DNA of 64,000 nt from an uncultured Lachnospiraceae bacterium. Its GTDB lineage: Bacteria; Bacillota; Clostridia; Lachnospirales; Lachnospiraceae. Below are positions 18,890-26,698 of this stretch, one piece after another. Made by a program: the position numbers and the translations under genes. The DNA lies in NCBI GenBank assembly GCA_947589095.1, contig CANQBX010000006.1:1-64000 (forward strand), written 5' to 3'. A model generated the notes under the pieces. The model worked only from the letters and a program-made list of their open reading frames with translations. It ran no database searches and was not told the origin of the DNA. The number at the start of each line of letters is the position of its first letter. Positions within the stretch are counted from its first letter, which is position 1.

Positions 18890-20668
18890 ATGAAAACAAA
18901 CGACAGACCGCTTACAGATTTAATGAAGGCCGTGGATAACGGTGCGGCACAATTGCCTGATTTCCAAAGAGGCTGGGTATGGGATGATGGAAGAATTAAG
19001 GCGCTGATACTCAGCGTTATACATAATTTTCCCGTTGGCGCAGCGATGTTCCTTGAATACGGAAACGAAAGCATCCATTTCAAGCACAAACCGATCGAGG
19101 GTTCGGATGCAAAGGACGATACCGAACCGGACGAGCTGATTCTCGACGGACAGCAGAGACTGACCTCTCTTTATAATGCCCTTTACAGCAAGAAACCCGT
19201 ACATACGAAAACGGACAAAGGCAAAGAGATAGACAGATACTATTATCTGAATATTGAAAAGGCCATTGACCCGGGCGCTGATGACGATGATGTTGTCATC
19301 TCTGTTCCTGCAACGAGACAGGTGACGTCTGAATTTGGAAGGAAGGTTGATATTGACCTTTCTACCCGGCAGGATGAATTTAAGTTAAAAATGTTCCCGC
19401 TTAACATCATTCTCAATTCCGGAGAGGAGCAAGGCTGGCAGAACGATTATTATGCTTATTATAACTATGAACCGGATGTTATTCGGCAGTTCACCGAGTT
19501 ATTTTCCAAGATCATTATGCCGACACAGAAATATGCCATGCCGGTTATTCTTCTGGACAAGGAGACTCCGAAAGAGGCTGTTTGTCAGGTCTTTGAGAAT
19601 GTCAATACCGGTGGCGTCTCTCTGACGGTTTTTGAACTTGTCACGGCGATTTTTGCTATGGATGACTTCCCGCTGCGTAAAGACTGGGAGGAACGTAAGG
19701 AGAAATATTTTTCAGGAGATTTACTGAACATTGTTACAGCCACCGACTTCCTGACGGCGCTCACGCTGCTCGCTGCGTCTAAGGAAGACAAAACAGTGAG
19801 CTGTAAGAAAAAGGATGTGCTGGCCCTGCAGTTGACGGCGTACAAAAAGTATGCAGACGATCTTTGCAAAGGATTCTCCGAGGCGAATAAACTGCTGAAG
19901 GAGGAGCGGATTTTCTCAAGCCGGGACCTGCCATACAGCACACAGCTCATTCCTTTAGCCACTATTTGTACTGTGCTGATGGAGGGGAACAGGATTCATA
20001 CCACCACTGTCAGGAATATGGTAAAACAGTGGTATTGGTGCGGCGTATTTGGAGAACTGTACGGTTCTGCAAATGAAACGAGATACGCAAACGACATAAC
20101 GCAGGTTATCAAATGGATTACAGAAGGAGGAGACCTTCCGAAGACTGTCACGGACTTCTTCTTTAATCCGACGCGTCTGCTTGGTCTGCAATCGAGGCAA
20201 TCGGCGGCGTATAAAGGTATTATGGCGCTCATATTGAAGAACCACGCCCGTGATTTCATCTCCGGCGTAGAGATGGATTTCTCGACATATTCCAATGAGA
20301 AAATCGACATACATCACATCTTTCCGAAGGATTATTGCATCGGACAGAGTTACGACAAGGACAAGTGGAACAGCATTATAAATAAAACTCCGATTTCTGC
20401 AAGCAGCAATCGGGAAATCGGTGGCGTCGCTCCATCTGTCTATCTTGGAAAACTTGAGAAGAAAGGCTCTGTGCTGCCGTCCGATTTGGATGGTTATGTT
20501 GAGACGCACTGGATCGATCATACCATGTTAAGAAACGATGAATTTCAGGAATTCATTGTTGACCGCGCAAAGAAACTTTTAAGCGCGATCGAACGGGCTA
20601 CCGGCAGAACGATATCCGGAAAGGATTCCGATGAGGTGCGGCAGGCGTTTGGAGATTCGCTGAATTAA
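18890..20668 (+). CDS. DUF262 / HNH (GmrSD- or SspE-like) restriction nuclease
   Basis: 592 aa. The N-terminal DUF262 domain shows LPDFQRGWVW (about 23-32) and the hallmark DGQQRLTSL (about 85-93), a ParB-like NTPase/nickase fold. The C-terminal part has an HNH-like site, DIHHIFPKDYC with downstream Asn (about 470-505), as in DUF1524-type nucleases. Family knowledge: single-chain GmrSD proteins cut glycosylated 5-hydroxymethylcytosine phage DNA, and SspE proteins act with phosphorothioation. No Dnd/Ssp modification genes are visible here, so the type IV restriction role is favoured. It has its own promoter, and a GAAAGG ribosome site. The base composition is somewhat GC-richer than the Avs-like gene, suggesting separate acquisition. 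Confidence 0.78.
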   Translation: MKTNDRPLTDLMKAVDNGAAQLPDFQRGWVWDDGRIKALILSVIHNFPVGAAMFLEYGNESIHFKHKPIEGSDAKDDTEPDELILDGQQRLTSLYNALYSKKPVHTKTDKGKEIDRYYYLNIEKAIDPGADDDDVVISVPATRQVTSEFGRKVDIDLSTRQDEFKLKMFPLNIILNSGEEQGWQNDYYAYYNYEPDVIRQFTELFSKIIMPTQKYAMPVILLDKETPKEAVCQVFENVNTGGVSLTVFELVTAIFAMDDFPLRKDWEERKEKYFSGDLLNIVTATDFLTALTLLAASKEDKTVSCKKKDVLALQLTAYKKYADDLCKGFSEANKLLKEERIFSSRDLPYSTQLIPLATICTVLMEGNRIHTTTVRNMVKQWYWCGVFGELYGSANETRYANDITQVIKWITEGGDLPKTVTDFFFNPTRLLGLQSRQSAAYKGIMALILKNHARDFISGVEMDFSTYSNEKIDIHHIFPKDYCIGQSYDKDKWNSIINKTPISASSNREIGGVAPSVYLGKLEKKGSVLPSDLDGYVETHWIDHTMLRNDEFQEFIVDRAKKLLSAIERATGRTISGKDSDEVRQAFGDSLN

Positions 20669-20704
20669 ATCTTTTAGCGTTGCGAAATATATGGAGGTGA
20701 ACGC

Positions 20705-22056
20705 ATGATGGCAGAAAGCCAGAATATAGAATGGAAAGAAATCTGGCGCGACGAATATCTGAAATGGATATGCGGTTTTGCCAATGCACAGGATGGCAAG
20801 ATATATATTGGTAAAAAGGACGATGGCACTGTCGTTGGTGTCAGTGATGCCAAAAACTGATGGAAGATATTCCAAACAAAATCCAAAACAAGCTTGGTAT
20901 TGTTGCAGATGTAAATCTTCTCACCGATAACGGAGCAGAATACATTGAGATTGCGGTTTCACCATGGGCGTTCCCTGTCAATTATGATGGCGAGTATCAT
21001 TATCGCAGTGGTAGTACGAAACAGCAGCTTCGTGGCAGCGCATTGACAAATTTTCTGATGTCAAAGACTGGAATCAGGTGGGACGCTGCGACAGTCAACA
21101 ATGTTACAGTTGATGATTTGGATAAGGAGAGCTTTGACATTTTTCGTCGCGAGGCGCTACGCAGCGGCCGCATGACAAAGGATGATTTGGATATACCAAA
21201 TGTTGAACTTTTGGACAAGCTTGATCTGCTTGTTGATGGCAAACTGAAAAGAGCTGGAGCATTATGCTTCTATCGAAATGCAGAAAAGATTATCAGTGGC
21301 TGTTATGTAAAGATCGGAAAATTCGAGGGTAGTGACCTTTTGTATCAGGATGAAGTACACGGTTCTCTGCTGCTTATGGCCGACCGGGTAATCGACTTGA
21401 TCTATCTGAAATACTTGAAAGCCGCAATTTCGTATTACAAAGAAACAAGGGTTGAAACCTATCCTTTTGCTCGCGACGCAGTGCGCGAGGCGGTCTATAA
21501 TGCGCTGATCCATTGCAATTGGGCTGACAATATTCCGATCCAAATCCGCATTGAGGAAGACGTCATGTATATCAGCAACAGTAGTCTGCTTCCTTTTGGA
21601 TGGACGGCGGAGACATTGATGGGAGCGCATTCCTCAAAGCCTTTCAATCCGGATATCGCAAATGTATTTTATCGTGCGGGTTATATTGAAAGCTGGGGAC
21701 GCGGAATTCAAAAAATTTGTGACGCCTGTAAAAGCCTTGGCGCAGATGAACCGGTATATATTCTTCATGGGGAAGATATCATGGTGAAATTCCGAGCTTT
21801 GCAAAGTGCTATAGTGTCGGATGCTAAAGTTCCAAAGCACCAAAGCACCGTAGACTTTGGTGCTTTGGATGACGCTTTGGTGCAAAAGATTCTGGAAGTG
21901 TTAAGACACAAACCAGAAATTTCACAAAGCGAAATGGCAGAAGAGCTTGGGACCACAAGACGGGTGATTCAAAAGAAAATGATTCTTTTGAAAGAAGCGG
22001 AACGCATTGAACGTGTCGGTGGCAAGCGTTATGGTCACTGGATAATTCATGAATAA
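20705..22056 (+). pseudogene. AlbA_2 ATP-binding regulator, frameshifted after 49 codons
   Basis: The first part (20705-20860) begins NIEWKEIWRDEYLKWICGFAN, keeps KIYIG and DDGTVVGV, and ends at DAKN-stop. The second frame resumes at once with MEDIPNKIQNKLGIV and runs to 22056. Together they make a normal Schlafen-AlbA_2/ATP-binding protein of about 450 aa with a C-terminal winged helix (SEMAEELGTTRRVIQKKM). A single missing A in the run at 20852-20856 explains the break: one more A would read DAKKLMEDIPN. The stop and the next ATG overlap as TGATG, so reinitiation could in principle make a long second product lacking the AlbA_2 start. A ribosome site GGAGGTG precedes the first ATG. The linker contains repeated CAAAGCAC/GTGCTTTG words. 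It could also be a sequencing error in a homopolymer. Confidence 0.8.
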
Positions 22057-22117
22057 AACCTATTAAATGGACTTAGCAGGATTCCCCAGCCATACTCTCA
22101 GAAAGAAGTGAAGAACA

Positions 22118-24628
22118 ATGCCCCAATTCGATTTTGTGCAAACAACAGATGCAGAAGAATTTGAAATAGAACATACAGATGTTATGACTGGCGACAGAAA
22201 TAAAAACCGTTTTCTGTATTACCAGTTAAAGATGAGTATGCAAAAAGCCGGCAGAATCGACATTATCGTCTCGTTTCTCATGGAATCCGGCGTCAGGATG
22301 ATTTTGAAGGATTTGAAGGCGGCGCTAGACCGCGACGTACCGGTGAGAATTCTTACCGGGAATTATCTTGGCATCACGCAGCCGTCGGCGTTGTATCTGA
22401 TCAAGAAAGAACTCGGCGACAGGGTGGATCTGCGGTTTTATAACGATAAGGGACGTTCCTTTCATCCGAAAGCCTACATATTTCACTATGAAAATATGGG
22501 GGAAATATATATAGGCTCCTCTAATATTTCCAGAAGCGCGCTGACCTCGGGCATAGAGTGGAATTACCGGTTTACCAGTCTTAATGATAAGAAAAACTTT
22601 GGGCAGTTTTATGCAGCCTTTGTTGATCTATTTGAAAATCATTCCCTGGTAATAGACGACCGGGAACTGATCAGTTACTCCAGAAGCTGGCATAAGCCTG
22701 CTGTATCAAAAGATCTGGCCAGATATGATGAGCTGGAAGATTTTGCGGATGCGGAAGGGCAGCCGCTGTTTCAGCCGCGGGGCGCGCAGATAGAGGCTTT
22801 GTATGCGCTGCAGGACAGCCGGGCTGAGGGCGCGACAAAAGGACTTGTTCAGGCGGCTACCGGCGTGGGAAAGACATACCTGGCGGCGTTTGATTCTGCC
22901 AAATATGAACGGGTCTTGTTTGTGGCCCACAGAGAGGAAATTCTAAAGCAGGCGGCGATGTCTTTTCGGAATGTAAGGCGGTCCGACGATTACGGATTTT
23001 TCTACGGAAAACAGAAGGATACGGATAGATCCGTGATTTTTGCGTCTGTCGCGACGCTTGGCAGGAGCGAATATCTTACGGAAGAATATTTCGCACCGGA
23101 TTATTTTGATTATCTGGTGATCGATGAATTTCATCATGCTGTTAATGACCAATACAGAAGGATTGTAGAATACTTCCGCCCGAAGTTTCTGCTGGGCCTG
23201 ACGGCGACGCCGGAGCGTATGGATGGAAGAAATATCTATGAAATCTGTGATTATAATGTTCCATATGAGATTTCACTAAAGGACGCCATTAACAAAGGCA
23301 TGCTGGTGCCGTTCCATTATTATGGCATCTTTGATGAGACCGATTACTCCGGGCTGCATATTGTCGGGGGAAAGTATGATGAAAAAGAACTGAACCGCGC
23401 TTACATCGGAAATGTTTACCGGCATGAACTGATCTATAAGTATTATTGCAAATATGGCTCAAAACGTGCGCTGGGGTTTTGTTGTTCCCGGGCACATGCG
23501 GAAGAGATGGCTGGAGAATTCTGCAAAAGAGGTATTCCGTCTGTGGCCGTTTACAGCAACGCATCGGGTCAGTTTTCCGAGGACAGAGATCAAGCAATCG
23601 AAAAATTGAAAAACGGCGAGATCCGGGTCATCTTTTCAGTGGATATGTTTAATGAAGGTGTAGATATTACGTCTGTGGATATGGTGCTATTTTTACGTCC
23701 GACAGAATCTCCCATTGTATTTTTACAGCAGCTGGGTCGGGGATTGCGCAGGAGCAGAGGAAAAGCATATCTGAATGTACTGGATTTCATTGGAAATTAT
23801 GAAAAGGCAGGGCGCGTCAGATTTCTGCTTACCGGAAAAACGGAATCAGACCATGGAGGCTATGATCCGGCGGATCGATCTGATTGGCCGGATGATTGCC
23901 AGATCGATTTTGATCTGAAACTGATCGATCTGTTTGCTGAAATGGACAAAAAGCAGCGTAAAGTGAAAGATCTGATCAGAAATGAATTTTTCCGAATCAA
24001 GGAGCTACTGAGTCGAAGGCCTTCCCGCATGGATTTGTTCAGTTACATGGATGACGATATTTATCAGATGGCAATTACCCATTCCAGGGAGAATCCGTTC
24101 AAGCGGTATTTGGAATATTGCAGAGAACTAGACGTTTTGACTGACGAAGAAACAGCATTTTATCAAGGAATCGGCAGGGAATTTATCAGACTGATTGAAA
24201 CAACGAATATGACGAAAATATATAAAATGCCGGTTCTGATGGCTTTTTATAATCATGGAAATGTTCGTATGCGTGTTACGGAAGAGGAACTTCTGGAAAG
24301 CTGGAAGGCATTTTTCAGCACCGGAACAAATTGGAAGGATCTGGCGTTGGAAATGAGTTATGCGCGCTTTCAGAAAATCACGGATAAAGAGCATCTTCGT
24401 AAGATTTTGCAGATGCCGGTGCATTTTTTGCTGGAATCCGGAAAAGGCATGTTTATCAAAGGCGAAGGCGCACCAATTGCGCTCCGGGAGGAATTACGGA
24501 ATGTTATATCCGACAAAGTATTTTCGGAGCAAATGAAAGACGTCATCGAGTATCGAACGATGGACTATTATCAAAGACGCTACAGAGGAAATGCGAGCAA
24601 AGGGAGGACGCTGTATGGATCAAAATGA
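22118..24628 (+). CDS. PLD-family nuclease fused to DEAD/DEAH-type helicase
   Basis: 836 aa. The N-terminal phospholipase-D-like nuclease domain has one HxK motif (HPKAYIF, about 124-130) followed by IGSSNISRSAL and GIEWN. The helicase core follows: ATGVGKT (about 249-255), VIDEFHH as motif II, GLTATPERMDG, FSVDMFNEGVDI and QQLGRGLRR (motif VI). The C-terminal 200 residues are helical and of unknown role. This PLD-helicase architecture (as in SSL2-like/DUF3427-related proteins) is common in defence islands and probably translocates on and cuts foreign DNA. The end overlaps the start of a small methyltransferase by 14 nt, so the two are co-translated. It is also separated by only 61 nt from the frameshifted regulator upstream, in the same direction. 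Confidence 0.78.
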   Translation: MPQFDFVQTTDAEEFEIEHTDVMTGDRNKNRFLYYQLKMSMQKAGRIDIIVSFLMESGVRMILKDLKAALDRDVPVRILTGNYLGITQPSALYLIKKELGDRVDLRFYNDKGRSFHPKAYIFHYENMGEIYIGSSNISRSALTSGIEWNYRFTSLNDKKNFGQFYAAFVDLFENHSLVIDDRELISYSRSWHKPAVSKDLARYDELEDFADAEGQPLFQPRGAQIEALYALQDSRAEGATKGLVQAATGVGKTYLAAFDSAKYERVLFVAHREEILKQAAMSFRNVRRSDDYGFFYGKQKDTDRSVIFASVATLGRSEYLTEEYFAPDYFDYLVIDEFHHAVNDQYRRIVEYFRPKFLLGLTATPERMDGRNIYEICDYNVPYEISLKDAINKGMLVPFHYYGIFDETDYSGLHIVGGKYDEKELNRAYIGNVYRHELIYKYYCKYGSKRALGFCCSRAHAEEMAGEFCKRGIPSVAVYSNASGQFSEDRDQAIEKLKNGEIRVIFSVDMFNEGVDITSVDMVLFLRPTESPIVFLQQLGRGLRRSRGKAYLNVLDFIGNYEKAGRVRFLLTGKTESDHGGYDPADRSDWPDDCQIDFDLKLIDLFAEMDKKQRKVKDLIRNEFFRIKELLSRRPSRMDLFSYMDDDIYQMAITHSRENPFKRYLEYCRELDVLTDEETAFYQGIGREFIRLIETTNMTKIYKMPVLMAFYNHGNVRMRVTEEELLESWKAFFSTGTNWKDLALEMSYARFQKITDKEHLRKILQMPVHFLLESGKGMFIKGEGAPIALREELRNVISDKVFSEQMKDVIEYRTMDYYQRRYRGNASKGRTLYGSK

Positions 24629-25217
24629 AACTTTGGCATATTACGATCAAAATGCCGCTGCCTTTGCGGCGGGGACGGAGAAGGTGGACTTTGCGGAAAT
24701 GCAGGATCAGTTTCTGGCATTGCTTCCGCCGGGATCAAAGATTTTGGATTTTGGATGTGGCTCCGGGAGAGACACTCGGTATTTTCTGGACAGGGGATAT
24801 TATGTAGACGCGACGGACGGTTCCGAAGAAATGTGCCGGTATGCTGAGAAATATACGGGAATACCTGTTCGGAAAATGTTGTTTTCCGAGCTGAACGCTG
24901 TAGATGTGTACGATGGCATCTGGGCGTGTTCTTCGATTCTGCATGTGCGCTTACCAGAGCTTCCGGATGTCTTTGGAAAGATGGTACGGGCGTTAAGGAA
25001 GCATGGAATCATTTATACTTCGTTTAAATATGGTACGTATGCCGGAATGCGAAACGGTAGACACTTCACGGATTTCACGGAAGAATCCTTTGAAAAATTT
25101 CTTTTGGATATACCAAATCTTCAGATGCGGCAGATGTGGGTCACGAGCGATGTACGGCCGGGGAGAGCGGATGAAAAATGGTTGAATTTGATATTGGAGA
25201 AGACGGAGGAAGAGTGA
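24615..25217 (+). CDS. Class I SAM-dependent methyltransferase, coupled to PLD-helicase
   Basis: 200 aa. Start chosen at the ATG behind GGGAGGACG (24601-24609), within the last codons of the helicase gene. Motif I is ILDFGCGSGRDTRYF (about 46-60), then VDATDGSEEM as motif II; the fold is that of small-molecule or protein methyltransferases (Methyltransf_11/25/TehB-like), not the NPPY/DPPY adenine type. The substrate is unknown. The tight overlap with the PLD-helicase suggests a functional pair, but similar small methyltransferases are also common as passengers. Confidence 0.75.
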   Translation: MDQNETLAYYDQNAAAFAAGTEKVDFAEMQDQFLALLPPGSKILDFGCGSGRDTRYFLDRGYYVDATDGSEEMCRYAEKYTGIPVRKMLFSELNAVDVYDGIWACSSILHVRLPELPDVFGKMVRALRKHGIIYTSFKYGTYAGMRNGRHFTDFTEESFEKFLLDIPNLQMRQMWVTSDVRPGRADEKWLNLILEKTEEE

Positions 25218-25264
25218 CGGGGATATAAAGATATCGGAAATGTGAAACAATAATATTCAAAACA

Positions 25265-25349
25265 TTACTCTTCCTTATCTGCCATAGTTGGTTCTCCTTA
25301 TTAACAAAACGCCCTCAAGTGTGCATGTGTTTCCACAGAGGCCTGAGGG
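25265..25349 (-). other. Second Abi-type leader: hairpin, ribosome site and six-codon remnant; also possible terminator of the abi gene
   Basis: Reading leftwards, CCCTCA (25349-25344 on the minus strand) pairs with TGAGGG (25317-25312), with an inner GTGGAAACAC loop, and is followed by CGTTTTG. Next come TTAATAAGGAG and an ATG at 25285 giving MADKEE and a stop at 25265. This copies the design of the leader in front of the intact abi gene (hairpin, U-run, GGAGG, ATG, MAEK). It lies 38 nt after the abi stop, so it can also terminate that transcript. It is read here as the leader of a second abi gene whose body has been lost. Confidence 0.45.
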
Positions 25350-25386
25350 AGATGTTAATTATATATTAACAGGAAGCAGGAAATTG

Positions 25387-26352
25387 TCAAGATATTTGGG
25401 AGATATTCATCCAATTTGCATCAAATCCCATGATTGACATAATATCAGAAACAGGAATGGTATGCAGCTGCTTTTGTAATTTGTTGAATGCGCCGCGCAT
25501 GGATGAAACAAATTCATTTAAATCGGTTTTGCTTAGTAAAAGGGCAAACATAATAGCCAGGGCAAAAGCATCATTTGTTCCATATGTATATGATCCATCT
25601 TTAGCGCGGATAAGGCCCAAACGGCTGAAGTTTTTAATACTTTTTGTATGAATGCTTTCTCTGAATTTAATATCGAAAAAGCGTTCATCATGCGCGCAGC
25701 TGTTTCTGGCTAACGCCAGCATATGCATAAATTTAGACAGTTCGCTTGGTTGAAGATTGAATTGCTTTGCAACAATGGTTTTGTCTGCCGGTTTCATGTT
25801 TTTATAAAAGTTTTCGATTTTGCCAAATGTAAGAACATTTACAAGAACCCAAAGAGGAATATAACCATGTTCAGTCATATAGTGGGTAACAGCCTGATGA
25901 TGTTTGCTCATCTGCCGGGCGATTTCCTGCTGAATGTCTCCGATGAGCTTAATTGCTGATGAAATATTTCGTTCATTGGAGACATCAAAATTATCGATCT
26001 TTAAATAATTATCATGACCATATTTGGCAGAGAATTCGTGAGCGATGACAGTTTTGAATGTGTTTTCGATCTTCAATAAGTATTTTAAGTAGATGTTTCT
26101 TACTTCGCGGTCAAAATTATAGAGAGCAAATACCTCATCAAATGTTGTTCCGGCCTTATAGACTTCATCAGTCGTTGCAGTGGCTTTTGAAGCAAGGAAA
26201 GGTTCTTTGTATCCGTTGATGACATTATAATAATTTTCGTGCTCAAGTATTCGCATAACTCGCGAACCTTGGGAGCCTTTACCGATGACCATGCCTCTTG
26301 AGCGAAGGATATTTAATTGTTGACGATATGTTTTATATGTTTTTTCAGCCAT
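25387..26352 (-). CDS. Abi_2 family abortive infection protein (AbiD/AbiF-like)
   Basis: 321 aa; start chosen at the ATG behind CGGAGG on the minus strand, which removes 21 upstream codons that overlap the leader hairpin. The N-terminal pattern (TYRQQLNILRSRGM, then RVMRILEHENYYNVINGYKEPF) is typical of Abi_2 (PF07751) proteins AbiD, AbiD1 and AbiF. The C-terminal half contains RNSCAHDERFFD, the Rx4-6H-like signature shared with HEPN RNases. Expected role: RNA cleavage or growth arrest on phage infection. Its strong promoter and short hairpin-ended leader suggest control by a small RNA. It faces the methyltransferase gene tail to tail. Confidence 0.85.
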   Translation of the reverse strand: MAEKTYKTYRQQLNILRSRGMVIGKGSQGSRVMRILEHENYYNVINGYKEPFLASKATATTDEVYKAGTTFDEVFALYNFDREVRNIYLKYLLKIENTFKTVIAHEFSAKYGHDNYLKIDNFDVSNERNISSAIKLIGDIQQEIARQMSKHHQAVTHYMTEHGYIPLWVLVNVLTFGKIENFYKNMKPADKTIVAKQFNLQPSELSKFMHMLALARNSCAHDERFFDIKFRESIHTKSIKNFSRLGLIRAKDGSYTYGTNDAFALAIMFALLLSKTDLNEFVSSMRGAFNKLQKQLHTIPVSDIMSIMGFDANWMNISQIS

Positions 26353-26365
26353 AGAACCTCCGATA

Positions 26366-26420
26366 ATAAAAAGCCCCCGGGCCCGAAGGACACCGGAGGA
26401 CAAACTGGCAATCACTTTGT
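26366..26420 (-). ncRNA. Candidate abi leader RNA (abiF-RNA-like) ending in a terminator hairpin
   Basis: Transcription from the promoter at 26427-26454 should begin near 26420. After about 20 nt the RNA forms CCTCCGG (26399-26393) paired with CCGGGGG (26380-26374), followed by CTTTTTATT, a classic intrinsic terminator. The abi ribosome site GGAGG and ATG follow directly. Most transcripts would end as a 50-55 nt RNA and only read-through would express abi. Rfam has an abiF RNA motif upstream of Abi_2 genes; membership was not tested. Confidence 0.5.
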
Positions 26421-26544
26421 ATAGACATTATAACACAATAATGCCGAATGTCAACAATACATTGGCTTTTTGGCCGTGCTTTTTCCGCATCGGCTTCGCC
26501 GTACCTATACAAGTGATTCTATATCAGTATATGTCAAAAAGCCA
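26410..26544. repeat. Two interleaved inverted repeats at the island edge
   Basis: AATCACTTTGTATAG (26410-26424) is matched in inverse by CTATACAAGTGATT (26505-26518, one base shorter). TGGCTTTTTG (26463-26472) is matched by CAAAAAGCCA (26535-26544). The order A-B-A'-B' would form a pseudoknot-like fold or mark a rearranged element end. Confidence 0.5.
26427..26454 (-). promoter_or_regulatory. Consensus promoter of the abi leader/gene
   Basis: On the minus strand a perfect TTGACA (26454-26449), a 16-nt spacer and a perfect TATAAT (26432-26427). It is the closest match to sigma-A consensus noted in the window, unusual for a potentially toxic gene and consistent with high expression of a protective leader RNA. 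Confidence 0.7.
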
Positions 26545-26698
26545 GAAAGGATTCAAAAAAGATTCCTCCAGTTACGGATTGTAAATTAAAAGAATTTGTG
26601 CCATAATAAATCAGCCAGAGAAATACTTTGAACGATAACATAACTATAGATGTCCCCCCGCAACCCTATCCCACCACCCCCATACGGAGTTGAACAAA

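Larger units (their letters stand above)
26353..26698. other. Intergenic region at the defence-island boundary (346 nt)
   Basis: It holds the abi leader and promoter on the minus strand and two interleaved inverted repeats (listed separately). Past about 26640 the sequence changes from AT-rich to GC-rich. No clear promoter for the histidine kinase on the plus strand was identified. Confidence 0.6.

Noticed and set aside
20860-22056. Independent gene starting at ATG 20860
   Set aside because: It lacks its own ribosome site and its first residues continue the interrupted AlbA_2 domain; it is better read as the second part of a frameshifted gene.
26464-26500. Terminator after the abi region on the plus strand
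   Set aside because: No plus-strand gene ends nearby and the T-rich stretch lacks a proper stem directly before it.
1-26650. Integrase, transposase or prophage origin for the defence island
   Set aside because: No recombinase, phage structural gene, tRNA or att-like direct repeat was found in the visible part; the left edge is outside the window.
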